Notes: a model not told the origin generated them from the sequence alone. 31,280 bases of DNA from an uncultured Bacilli bacterium (GCA_934130175.1 CAKOXP010000016.1:1-31280); one strand, 5' to 3'; shown: positions 24,190-31,280, counted from the first letter of the stretch. Numbers and translations are program-made.

Positions 24190-24222
24190 TAAAAAGAAGC
24201 AGTTTTTTAAATCTGCTTCTTT
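24190..24222 (-). terminator. Terminator of the second surface-protein cassette
   Basis: AAAGAAGCAG (24193-24202) and CTGCTTCTTT (24213-24222) form a perfect 10-bp stem, followed on minus by TTATAATAATT. It overlaps the stop codon of the last gene. Confidence 0.8.
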
Positions 24223-24769
24223 ATTGATTTTCTTCAAGTATTATTTGACCATCTATAATAGGTATATTAGGGAAACTTGCATCCATTAACGTGAAGTTTC
24301 TAACTGGTGCTGGTGGATTTGTTATTTGAACTGTTTCAGATGATTGAGTCATAACAATTGATTTAACAGTATCATCAAACGTATGACCTCCATCACTTGA
24401 TATTTGTTTATAATATATTGCTGTACTTCCAGATTCTGCAAATGGGACATTATTAAATACGGCATTTCCATCATCATTTGTTGTTATTTCATTTCCAACG
24501 ATTGTTCCTGTACTATCTGTTCTTATAAACTTAGCACCAATAATTTGTACCCCAGTATCAGGATTTCCCGTATCTGTAACATGAAGTGTTAAAGTCCCTG
24601 TTGCACTTATTGTAAATGCATATGTAGTTGTTCCATCAATAATATTAACACTTTTAGGATCAAGAGTTGATGCATCATATCCACCGGCTACAGCTTGAGC
24701 TTTATATGTTCCTGTAACAAGTTCAATACTTCCTTTACCATTTGTTATTGGGATTGTATGTCTTGCCAT
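24221..24769 (-). CDS. Prealbumin-like beta-sandwich protein (second cassette)
   Basis: The 182-residue protein has no signal peptide. Residues about 10-55 form a short beta region (KGSIELVTGTYKAQAVAGGY). Residues about 57-150 match the prealbumin-like/SpaA-type fold: GTLTLHVTDTG, IIGAKFIRTDSTGTIVGNEITTNDDGNAVFNNVPF and a late AIYYKQISSDGGHTF strand. Such domains are stalk units in pilins and surface proteins; no isopeptide Lys/Glu set is evident. The tail SFPNIPIIDGQIILE resembles the tail of the gene before it. The start overlaps that gene by 25 bp, so they are translationally coupled, last in the cassette. Confidence 0.78.
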   Translation of the reverse strand: MARHTIPITNGKGSIELVTGTYKAQAVAGGYDASTLDPKSVNIIDGTTTYAFTISATGTLTLHVTDTGNPDTGVQIIGAKFIRTDSTGTIVGNEITTNDDGNAVFNNVPFAESGSTAIYYKQISSDGGHTFDDTVKSIVMTQSSETVQITNPPAPVRNFTLMDASFPNIPIIDGQIILEENQ

Positions 24770-25095
24770 AATATCATCTTTCCTCCTTCTATTTTTATAT
24801 TTGGATAATATTTATCCGTCAGTAAAACTGTAACAAGATGGTCCTTTCTTTTATAATTTCCAATGTTTATAAAATAAAACTTATTCTTTCTTGCAATTAA
24901 AGGTATTTTCATAATTGATAAATTGGAATATACAATTAATTTATATACTTCATTATTACATATTGGTATCTTAACTCTTCCAAAATTATCCGTAATACCT
25001 TCAAAAACGCTCTTATTACATTTATCTTTTAGTTTTACTCTTAAATTACTGTTTTCATTACTACAAATTTTAATATAAATATAATCACTTGTCAT
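24745..25095 (-). CDS. Small beta-rich protein of the second cassette
   Basis: The 116-residue protein starts at an ATG with a GAGGTG site. Its strand pattern (YIYIKICSNENSNLRVKLKDK, SVFEGITDNFGRVKIPICNNEVYKLIVYS) suggests a transthyretin-like or carboxypeptidase-regulatory-like beta sandwich. The tail YYPNIKIEGGKMILW repeats the pattern seen at the end of the next protein. It has three Cys but no signal peptide or anchor. A SigK-like promoter lies directly upstream. I cannot name a family with confidence. Confidence 0.7.
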   Translation of the reverse strand: MTSDYIYIKICSNENSNLRVKLKDKCNKSVFEGITDNFGRVKIPICNNEVYKLIVYSNLSIMKIPLIARKNKFYFINIGNYKRKDHLVTVLLTDKYYPNIKIEGGKMILWQDIQSQ

Positions 25096-25114
25096 AATTC
25101 ACCTCATTACAATA

Positions 25115-25142
25115 TATTGTATGAATCAAATTTCTTTTTTGT
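25115..25142 (-). promoter_or_regulatory. SigK/SigE-like promoter of the two small beta-sandwich genes
   Basis: Minus strand AC (25141-25142), 17 nt, CATACAATA (25115-25123). The -10 fits both CATAnnnTA (SigK) and CATACAnT (SigE), and ends 19 nt before the ATG. This is the best match in the set. Confidence 0.55.
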
Positions 25143-25149
25143 AAAGGCA

Positions 25150-27006
25150 TTATGCCTCAATACTCCAAACTATTAATGTGGAATAATCTTCATCTTCCAA
25201 TAAATTCTTACTAGGTTTTAAAAACAATCCTTTATCAGTAGAAAATGTAATATTACTAACATTTACACTTCCACCATTATCATTTGATTCATATATTAAC
25301 TTTTTTTGTGTCTTCAAAATAATTTTCTCATTATCAAATTTCTTAAAAAATAGTGAATCTATTAAAACTTTACCAGTTGCTTCTATCATTGGATTTATAA
25401 AATTTATATACAATCTCCAATTAGTACTATTTACTCTACTATCAACAACAGTTACCACTGTTTCATTTTTTTTAGATAAAATAGTTGGATTAGTAGAAGA
25501 TGGAATCATACTAAACGGAATATTTTCTGTTACTTTTAAAAGAGTTAACTCTCCCATAAATGGAGTAGTTACTTTTCTTTCACTAAAGCAGCCGTTTAAA
25601 CAAGAAATAATTTTAATTCTTGTATCATCTGTAATAATAGAATCTATATTTACTTCGAAAAGACCATTTTCATCTGCTGTTGCTGTTAAACTTTTATTAT
25701 TGTATTCTATTTTGACATTTGCGTAAGGTATAGTATGTCCTGAAATTGCATTTATAGAATCTATAATTGGATGAACATTTATCTTAAGCATTCCAATAGT
25801 TAATATTTTTATATTTTGTAGTGTAAAATTATTTATATCAGGCAGTGAAGCTAATTCAGTATCTGTAAAATTATGTGATGTAACTGTAGTACTATCTTTA
25901 TTTAAGATACCTGTTATTTTAACTGGTGTATCTTCTTTATACCAACAAAATGCTGGCGTATCATCAATATTACAAGCTGAAGTATAATCAAGGGCATATA
26001 ACCACAAATTAATTCTACTAAAATTAAACATAAAATCAACTGGATTATTAGTATAGACTACATTAGCATTTTTAGTGTAAATATTCACATATTTTGGATT
26101 ATCCAGTATAAACTTTTGATTTGTACCCTTAAAATAAATATTATAATTATCAGAAGGTGTGTTCATATACGTATTTATTACTGATATACTTGCTCCTTCT
26201 TTAACCGTAAAATCTCCAAATACATTCCACATAGGAACTCTTTGGTGACTTTTTTCTATAAATGTAAATTTAGCCATTTCTTCTATTAAAACATTTCTAG
26301 CACCATGTGTTGTTGTTATTGCAAAACCATTTCCTGTCGTTAAAAGAAATTCTGATCCATGTCCTACTATTAAATCTAGTCTGTTAGTTCCATTCATAAG
26401 TTCTTTACCTGTTGTAATATTTACATTACTATTAGGAACTATTTTAATATAAGATGGTATAACATCATTAAAAAAGAAAACTGTATTTTTAGTGGAACTA
26501 CTTGTAATTGTTGTATTTCCTCCAATTATAATTCTATTAGAATCACAGACCCTTTGAGTAGAAACACTGTTGGTGTCTTTTGCCTCTATAAGAGAATCAA
26601 CGATTTTAGTTGTTCCATAATAATTACATGATAGTTCTATTCCACTAAAATTTATATTATTATATTCTACTACTACATTAGAATAATTTGGATGAGAGGG
26701 AACATAAATAACTCCATAACCCTGTGAAGATATTATATTCATATTTTTTAATATAATTTTTTTATTAGTTGTACTTACCTTTATAACATTTTCTTCTGAA
26801 CTCAAGTTATTTGTATAAGTATGCTTAGTATTGTTGTAAGTTCCATCAATAATAACTTTACTTTTATTACTATTTATAACAAAACCACTTGTCATTGTAA
26901 TGTCATTTCCTAAATAAATATAACTATAATTATTTTCTTCGCTCAATACTTGTTTTAATTCCTCACTATTATTTATTACAATAGTATTATCATTTATTAT
27001 TTGCAT
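25150..27006 (-). CDS. Pectate-lyase-like beta-helix protein with Ig-like and WxL-like C-terminus (paralogue)
   Basis: The 618-residue protein aligns end to end with the protein at 12760-14634. It shares the start (MQIINDNTIVINNSEELKQVL), the central HQRVPMWNV and NTPSDNYNIYFKGTNQKF blocks, an Ig-like module (SGHTIPYANVKIEYNNKSLTATADENGLFEV) and a WxL-like end (NSTNWRLYINF; STLIVWSIEA). It has no signal peptide, as in the paralogue. The beta-helix part probably mediates adhesion or forms a structural layer. GGAAAG precedes the ATG. It follows the collagen-like gene on the same strand but is separated from it by a terminator and has its own CATA-type -10. Confidence 0.82.
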   Translation of the reverse strand: MQIINDNTIVINNSEELKQVLSEENNYSYIYLGNDITMTSGFVINSNKSKVIIDGTYNNTKHTYTNNLSSEENVIKVSTTNKKIILKNMNIISSQGYGVIYVPSHPNYSNVVVEYNNINFSGIELSCNYYGTTKIVDSLIEAKDTNSVSTQRVCDSNRIIIGGNTTITSSSTKNTVFFFNDVIPSYIKIVPNSNVNITTGKELMNGTNRLDLIVGHGSEFLLTTGNGFAITTTHGARNVLIEEMAKFTFIEKSHQRVPMWNVFGDFTVKEGASISVINTYMNTPSDNYNIYFKGTNQKFILDNPKYVNIYTKNANVVYTNNPVDFMFNFSRINLWLYALDYTSACNIDDTPAFCWYKEDTPVKITGILNKDSTTVTSHNFTDTELASLPDINNFTLQNIKILTIGMLKINVHPIIDSINAISGHTIPYANVKIEYNNKSLTATADENGLFEVNIDSIITDDTRIKIISCLNGCFSERKVTTPFMGELTLLKVTENIPFSMIPSSTNPTILSKKNETVVTVVDSRVNSTNWRLYINFINPMIEATGKVLIDSLFFKKFDNEKIILKTQKKLIYESNDNGGSVNVSNITFSTDKGLFLKPSKNLLEDEDYSTLIVWSIEA

Positions 27007-27026
27007 ATTATCACTTTCCTTTGTTA

Positions 27027-27035
27027 TATCTTATG
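27027..27035 (-). promoter_or_regulatory. SigE/SigK-like -10 of the second pectate-lyase-like gene
   Basis: Minus strand CATAAGATA fits CATAnnnTA and ends 20 nt before the ATG, the same placement as in the paralogous gene. No clear -35 is seen. Confidence 0.4.
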
Positions 27036-27068
27036 GCTTCAATCAATTTTGAAATAATTAATTCATAA

Positions 27069-27095
27069 CAAAAAAAGAGTGAGATTTCCACTCCT
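27069..27095 (-). terminator. Terminator of the second collagen-like gene
   Basis: On minus, GAGTG (27089-27093) and CACTC (27077-27081) form a short stem followed by TTTTTTTG. With only 5-6 bp it may allow partial readthrough. Confidence 0.65.
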
Positions 27096-28238
27096 TTAAT
27101 GTATTTTAGTTACGCTTAAAACCGCATTAGTACTTCCATTAAATATTAGACTAACTGCCATAGATGCCTTTACATTTAATGTAACAAGATCATCTTTACT
27201 AAGAGCTACAATAGTTGAACCACTTATGCAGTTAATTATTTGTGCTTGAAACTCACTAGTTGCATTCGTAGCTGGTTGTAGTATATCATTTGCTCTTACA
27301 GACATAGTTAATGAACAATCTTCATTTGTTGCACCACATAATGAATATGATACTAGGTAAGTTCCAGTTTCTTTTATTTTTATTGAATTACCATCTGGAT
27401 AATCTGTAAGAAAAGCTGTCCCTTTTTCAGGTAGTGGTATTATTGTATCAGTCCCTTGCGATAATGTTAGTTGTGTAGTAACCATTGAATATCTAATCCC
27501 ATAAGCAGATACAAACTCTGTTCCTGGAGGACCTGCTGGTCCTTGTTGTCCTCTTTCTCCAACGTCGCCTTTTTCTCCTTTTGGAATTAAAAACGCTAAA
27601 TGATGTACCCAATTTTCAAATGTATCCATGACTTGAGCAGGCTCCCCTGGTTCTAAAGTTTCAGTTTCATCTATAGCAATGTGTTCTGTCCTTCCTATTT
27701 CTCCTGGTAATCCCCTTGGTCCAATATCTCCTTGGTCTCCTTTTTCGCCTTTTGGTATTTTAAAATCTAAAACTACATCTACTGGTGTGCCAACATTTAT
27801 AACTTCTGCTTCTTCATTAGATTCTATTGTTTCAATATTTCCAATTTGAATAGTTGATGGTCCTTGATCTCCTTTTTCACCTTTTATTCCTTGTGGACCA
27901 ATATCACCTTTTTCACCTTTAGGACCAGGAATACCTTGGGGACCAATTTTACCATCGATTCCTTGTTCTCCCCTTGGTATTTTGAAATTCAAAATAACAT
28001 CCTCTTTTGTTCCAACATTTTCTACTTTAGCATCTTCAGAAGATTCCACAGTTTCTGTAATTCCGACATCAATACTTGCAGGTCCAGGAATACCTCTATC
28101 TCCCTTTTCTCCTTGTGAACCAACATCTCCTTTTTCACCTTTTGGTCCCGTTGGACCTTTTACATAATAAAACTTACATTTTTTTCTATATTCTTCTTGT
28201 TTTTTTCTTATTTGTTCCCAATCATCACAATTATTCAT
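27096..28238 (-). CDS. Collagen-like, BclA-type surface protein (second cassette)
   Basis: The 380-residue protein has a charged N-terminus with two Cys (C4, C21) and no signal peptide. Four Gly-X-Y blocks (about 28-53, 89-130, 166-184, 222-244) follow, with three beta modules of about 35 residues between them, two ending FKIP(R/K)G and one ending FLIPKG. A C-terminal domain of about 130 residues resembles the C1q/TNF-like head of BclA (KIKETGTYLVSYSLCG, then VLSVTKIH). It is larger than its relative at 10392-11246 by two extra module-plus-collagen units, suggesting growth by internal duplication. GGAGG precedes the ATG. The gene has a SigK-like promoter. Confidence 0.85.
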   Translation of the reverse strand: MNNCDDWEQIRKKQEEYRKKCKFYYVKGPTGPKGEKGDVGSQGEKGDRGIPGPASIDVGITETVESSEDAKVENVGTKEDVILNFKIPRGEQGIDGKIGPQGIPGPKGEKGDIGPQGIKGEKGDQGPSTIQIGNIETIESNEEAEVINVGTPVDVVLDFKIPKGEKGDQGDIGPRGLPGEIGRTEHIAIDETETLEPGEPAQVMDTFENWVHHLAFLIPKGEKGDVGERGQQGPAGPPGTEFVSAYGIRYSMVTTQLTLSQGTDTIIPLPEKGTAFLTDYPDGNSIKIKETGTYLVSYSLCGATNEDCSLTMSVRANDILQPATNATSEFQAQIINCISGSTIVALSKDDLVTLNVKASMAVSLIFNGSTNAVLSVTKIH

Positions 28239-28293
28239 TATACATCCTCCTCTAATTTTTAGAATTAATTCTCATATTTCAATTCTTCTATGT

Positions 28294-28320
28294 TAATTTA
28301 TGAAAATATTTTTTAAATGT
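28294..28320 (-). promoter_or_regulatory. SigK-like promoter of the second collagen-like gene
   Basis: Minus strand AC (28319-28320), 16 nt, CATAAATTA (28294-28302). It fits the SigK consensus but lies 55 nt from the ATG, further than in the other members of the set. Confidence 0.45.
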
Positions 28321-28348
28321 ATAATTAATATATAATAAGATATTTATA

Positions 28349-28661
28349 CTAAAAAAGGTTATTATTCTTAAATCTATTTAGGATTATTTCTATTTCTTCT
28401 TTAGTATAGATGTGATCTATATTGTTTTTTTATATTTTTAAAATATTCTTTAATCCAATAATCTAAATAATCTTCATATAGCATATTACACTCTACATTA
28501 GTTATTCCATTTATAAATTCATCGTATGCTTTTTGTCCTGCTATATATGCCTCATTTTTAGTTTTAAAACCTGATTTAGTTATTTGTTTTCTTTTTCCAT
28601 TTGCCTTTCCTGCTTCAAAACAATATTGATATACTTTGCCTCTTTTTCTTATGCTAATCAT
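28349..28661 (-). pseudogene. Tyrosine-integrase remnant with internal deletion
   Basis: ATG 28661 (site GGAGAGTG) starts an arm-DNA-binding domain typical of Tn916-type phage/ICE integrases (SIRKRGKVYQYCFEAGKANG, then KSGFKTKNEAYIAGQKAYDEF), which runs into LDYWIKEYFKNIKK. The frame then ends at 28401. In the +1 frame, beginning at the same junction, NIDHIYTKEEIEIILNRFKN reads on to a stop at 28349; this resembles the entry of the catalytic domain of these integrases. The core-binding domain (roughly 90-100 residues) and everything with the catalytic Arg, His and Tyr are missing. The gene is therefore dead, a scar of an integrated element. Intact relatives are near 390 residues. Confidence 0.75.
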
Positions 28662-28722
28662 TTTATCACTCTCCTTATCTTTGATATACATATAAAAATA
28701 GAGTATATCTACACGATACACT

Positions 28723-29732
28723 CTATTCACTCTTTGCTTTATCATCAATTTTATTACTTATTGCTTTTAAAGTTTCTAAATACTCTTTTTCCACCGGACT
28801 TATTGTTTTTACTTGATATTTCTTATATTCATATTTTGCTTTTTCTATTGCTTTATTATAGCTAATTGCACCTGCACCCACAAGTAACTTTTCTCCAGTA
28901 CTGGAAAGGATTGTATCCAGTTTTTTAATATAATCTTCCATATGCATTGGATTATGTCTAATTGCTTGTATTTCTGCAAAATCAAAATATCCAGAAACCA
29001 AATTATTTAAAATTTTTAGTTCTTCTTCTGTTAAATAGTTTTTAGCAATTACAACATCACTCATTACTGGTAAATCCCCACCAAAAGTAGTAAGTCCCAT
29101 AAATGGTTTGTCAGAATCTGCTCTTTCATAGATTACTTCTGGTGCTGTATGTCCGTGTGCAGCATAGTGAAGTTTATTTTGAACAATCTTAAAAAATTCA
29201 ATTGATTTTTCATCTTTTGGTTATAGTCTACTGCAGTTGCATATAAGTCAAGGACTTGTCTATATAATACTTTTTCAGATGATCTTATATCCTTAATTCT
29301 AGCAAGTAATTCTTTCCAATAATTTCCTCCACCATTTCCTTTAAGTCTTTCATCATCCATAGTGAAGCCTTTAATCATATATTCTTTTAATCTTTCAGTC
29401 GCCCATCTTCTAAAATTAGTAGCAACTTTTGATTTTATTCTATATCCTAAAGATATAATCATATCTAAATTGTAATATTTAACTTTTCTTTCAACTTTTC
29501 GATTTCCTTCTTTTTGAACTGTCAAGAATTCCTTGACAGTTGAATTTATGTCTAATTCTTCTTCATCAAAGATATTTTTAATATGCAAACTTATATTTTG
29601 TTTAGTCGTATCATATAAGTCAGCCATCTGTTGTTGTGATAACCATACTGTTTCATCTTTAAGTTTTACGTCTATTTTTGTCGCTCCATCATCAGTTTGA
29701 TAAATTACAATATTATTGTTATTTTCTTCCAT
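28723..29732 (-). pseudogene. RhuM-family gene with a one-base frameshift
   Basis: Residues from 29732 (site GGGGG) match the RhuM family N-terminal half (WLSQQQMADLYDTTKQNISLH, KVKYYNLDMIISLGYRIKS, EKVLYRQVLDLYATAVDYN). The expected continuation PKDEKSIEFFKIVQNKLHYA, then HGHTAPEVIYERADSDKPFMGLTTFGG cut into the other frame, is intact from about 29220 to the stop at 28723. One missing C in the AACC(C)AAAAG run at 29219-29221 explains the break. The joined protein would be about 335 residues, the normal length. RhuM proteins occur in genomic islands and their biochemical role is not established. The neighbouring integrase remnant supports a mobile origin. Confidence 0.88.
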
Positions 29733-29745
29733 TGTTATACCCCCA

Positions 29746-29773
29746 TTTCTATTTAGATTTTAAAAGGTGTCAA
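29746..29773 (-). promoter_or_regulatory. rhuM promoter inside an inverted repeat
   Basis: Minus strand TTGACA (29768-29773), 16 nt, TAGAAA (29746-29751). The perfect -35 lies in one arm of the 14-bp inverted repeat at 29763-29799. Confidence 0.5.
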
Positions 29774-29799
29774 CAAATATAATCATTGTTCACACCTTT
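29763..29799. repeat. 14-bp inverted repeat over the rhuM -35
   Basis: Arms AAAGGTGTCAACAA (29763-29776) and TTGTTCACACCTTT (29786-29799) match at 13 of 14 positions with a 9-bp centre. It looks like a dimeric repressor operator or an element end. Confidence 0.65.
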
Positions 29800-30243
29800 A
29801 TTTTACTACATATTTTTAATATTTTGTGGACAAGTTATATAATTCGAACTAATTTATAATTTTTATAATTATTAGTTTTCCCTTATTTTATGCTACTTTC
29901 CACAGCATTGTTTATATTTTTTCCCGAACCATATGTTCATCCTTTTCCTGTACATATAACACTATGAAATATATATAGTATTATAGATTTTACAAGGCTT
30001 AAAAGGTCTAAACAGATACGGTATAAATGGTACATATAGTATTATTTTTACTATATGTTTTTAGGTTAATGAGCACAAAATGTGCACAATGTTCCCATTT
30101 TAATAGGAACTGTTGTGTGCAGATATAAATTTCTTTCCTAAAAATTTTATTTAATATAGTATATTTATAAATATACTGCCGAATAAATTATACTATAATT
30201 TTAAAAAGTAAGTAACTGAACATAAAAAGAAAAATTAGTGTGC
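29800..30243. other. Dyad-rich non-coding region
   Basis: There are about 440 bp without an ORF. It contains ATATAGTATTAT twice (29973-29984, 30034-30045), a hairpin GCACA-AAA-TGTGC near 30073-30085, GTTCC...GGAAC near 30090-30109, and a perfect 20-bp palindrome AGTATATTTATAAATATACT (30158-30177). I see no recognisable RNA family or origin. Confidence 0.5.
30033..30062 (+). terminator. Terminator-like hairpin in the dyad-rich region
   Basis: CATATAGTA (30033-30041) and TACTATATG (30049-30057) form a 9-bp stem, followed by TTTTTA on plus. No plus-strand gene precedes it, so it either ends an unseen small RNA or is a stem of other purpose. Confidence 0.4.
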
Positions 30244-31167
30244 TTAAATTTGCCCACTATATTTATACAATTTTTTTACTATTGGTGAGTATTCTACTTT
30301 AGATAAATCTTTTAATTTTTTCTCTGCAATATACTTTGTTAGATACATACTTTGGATAAGCATCTGAAAATCATCTAATATTTGATCTTTAAATTTAGAG
30401 TCAATAGTGATGATCATACTATAATACTTTTTAAGTTCCTCCAACATCATTAGATCAAATTCAGTATTCCTATTATAATAAATCGCTATACCATTATAAT
30501 TAATACCAAGTGTACTTCTTCCATGACAATAAGAATACTTATCATGAACTATAGGTATTCCAATACCAGATTCAACCATTGTAGATTCTAAGTACTTTGA
30601 TGCGGTACTGGTATCATAGCCACTGAATATTTCATAGACATCACTTTCTAAATCAAAATTGAACGATGATTCTCCTATGCAATCTAACATTGGATTGTTT
30701 TTTCCATCTAAATAATAGTTCATTAATATACTTATAGGAATCAATGTTGCACCAAGTGATATAAAACTTCTTTCTTTATCGATGGTAGTACCATATTTTA
30801 AATAAGTCACATCACTATCATCGAATGAATTGTTTGATAACAAGTATTTTCTTAAGCCTTTTAAAAAGGCTAATTCTACTCCATAATTATTTCCACTATA
30901 ACTACATGCTATCACATTTCTAAATTCACCATTATTTCGGTATAAAAAATCTCTTGGTTCACTATTTACTGAAATTATACCATTTTTAGTATTAATAACT
31001 TTAGCGCCAAATTCACTAACTACATTTGATCCTCCAACACCACTAAATAATGTTGGTTCACTTAATTTAGATAATTCATTTCTAATAAATTCTAAGTCAG
31101 TACTGTCTAATGAATCTATCACCCTTGCTTTTAAAAAATCAAAATTAACTTTCATGTTTTTTTCCAT
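30244..31167 (-). CDS. SIS-domain (phosphosugar-binding) protein
   Basis: I chose ATG 31167, preceded by AGGAG, over the in-frame ATG at 31200, giving 307 residues. Residues about 40-120 hold the first SIS half: EPTLFSGVGGSNVVSEFGAKV, then FRNVIACSYSGNNYG, with the Ser-rich sugar-phosphate loop in CSYSGNN. A second half contains YCHGRSTLGI, the HGR type element common in SIS proteins. SIS domains bind or isomerise phosphosugars, or sense them in regulators; this one has no DNA-binding domain, so an isomerase, lyase or deglycase is likely. It appears cytosolic. A further gene tail lies just upstream on the same strand. Confidence 0.78.
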   Translation of the reverse strand: MEKNMKVNFDFLKARVIDSLDSTDLEFIRNELSKLSEPTLFSGVGGSNVVSEFGAKVINTKNGIISVNSEPRDFLYRNNGEFRNVIACSYSGNNYGVELAFLKGLRKYLLSNNSFDDSDVTYLKYGTTIDKERSFISLGATLIPISILMNYYLDGKNNPMLDCIGESSFNFDLESDVYEIFSGYDTSTASKYLESTMVESGIGIPIVHDKYSYCHGRSTLGINYNGIAIYYNRNTEFDLMMLEELKKYYSMIITIDSKFKDQILDDFQMLIQSMYLTKYIAEKKLKDLSKVEYSPIVKKLYKYSGQI

Positions 31168-31218
31168 AAAAAATCTCCTTTCAAGTTCAATATAACTCAA
31201 AAAGAGGTAATATTTCGT

Positions 31219-31278
31219 CTACTCATATTTTTCATTTAATAATTCGTACTTTATTATTCTTTTTAATTCAAAATGCCT
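31219..31278 (-). CDS. C-terminal end of a gene entering from the right edge
   Basis: On minus, one frame is open from the window edge to TAG at 31219-31221, encoding 19 residues ending KRIIKYELLNEKYE, a plausible helical C-terminus. It ends 51 bp before the SIS gene start and runs in the same direction, so they may share an operon. Too little is present to identify it. Confidence 0.35.
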   Translation of the reverse strand, partial: RHFELKRIIKYELLNEKYE

Positions 31279-31280
31279 AA

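Noticed and set aside
25130..25149. Terminator after the second beta-helix gene (AGGCA/TGCCT).
   Set aside because: The stem is about 5 bp and is not followed by a T run on minus; the bases belong to the stop region and the next promoter.
28401..28748. Full 115-residue ORF from ATG 28748 as the integrase fragment.
   Set aside because: The first 29 residues overlap the end of rhuM and lack a ribosome binding site. ATG 28661 has GGAGAGTG and matches the family start.

Overview
The window is AT-rich DNA from a low-GC Gram-positive bacterium of the Bacilli/Clostridia type. The main reasons are strong GGAGG-type ribosome binding sites, tight short operons, many rho-independent terminators, and the prfB-ftsE-ftsX-murein hydrolase and uvrB neighbourhood familiar from Firmicutes. 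prfB carries a programmed frameshift at an in-frame TGA, so TGA is a stop codon and the code is the standard bacterial one, not the mycoplasma code. I cannot name the species.

Layout. 105-603: a promoter-to-terminator unit with no ORF, reading as a structured non-coding RNA of about 460 nt. 684-6951: a compact type VII secretion (T7SSb) locus, with an acidic protein and a WXG100-like substrate on minus and an EssC ATPase plus EsaB/YukD on plus. 6982-8931: uvrB. 9014-15240: an unknown gene and the first surface-protein set: a collagen-like protein, an ATP-grasp gene broken by one in-frame stop, a pectate-lyase-like/WxL protein, and a DUF11 protein. 15295-24005: housekeeping genes (HAD phosphatase, helical protein, ftsE-ftsX-M23 hydrolase, two yitT, prfB), a small orphan RNA at 22490-22564, a pentapeptide-repeat protein and a TIM44-like zinc-ribbon protein. 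24221-28238: the second surface-protein set, all on minus (collagen-like, pectate-lyase-like/WxL, two small beta-sandwich proteins). 28349-29732: decayed mobile-element genes (integrase remnant, frameshifted rhuM). 29733-30243: non-coding DNA rich in dyads. 30244-31167: a SIS-domain protein, then the tail of one more gene at the edge.

Main interpretation. Seven signal-peptide-less, surface-type proteins form two related cassettes. Six of their promoters carry a CATA-type -10 element (CATAnnnTA or CATAGAAT), most of them 18-20 nt before the start codon, and several also have a fitting -35. This resembles the sporulation mother-cell sigma factors SigE/SigK. Housekeeping genes in the same window have ordinary TATAAT-like promoters. 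BclA-type collagen proteins of spore exosporia are made in the mother cell without signal peptides, so I infer that these cassettes encode a spore-surface (exosporium-like) layer. The promoter motifs and absence of signal peptides are visible; the sporulation role is inference. An alternative is export by the type VII locus at the left end.
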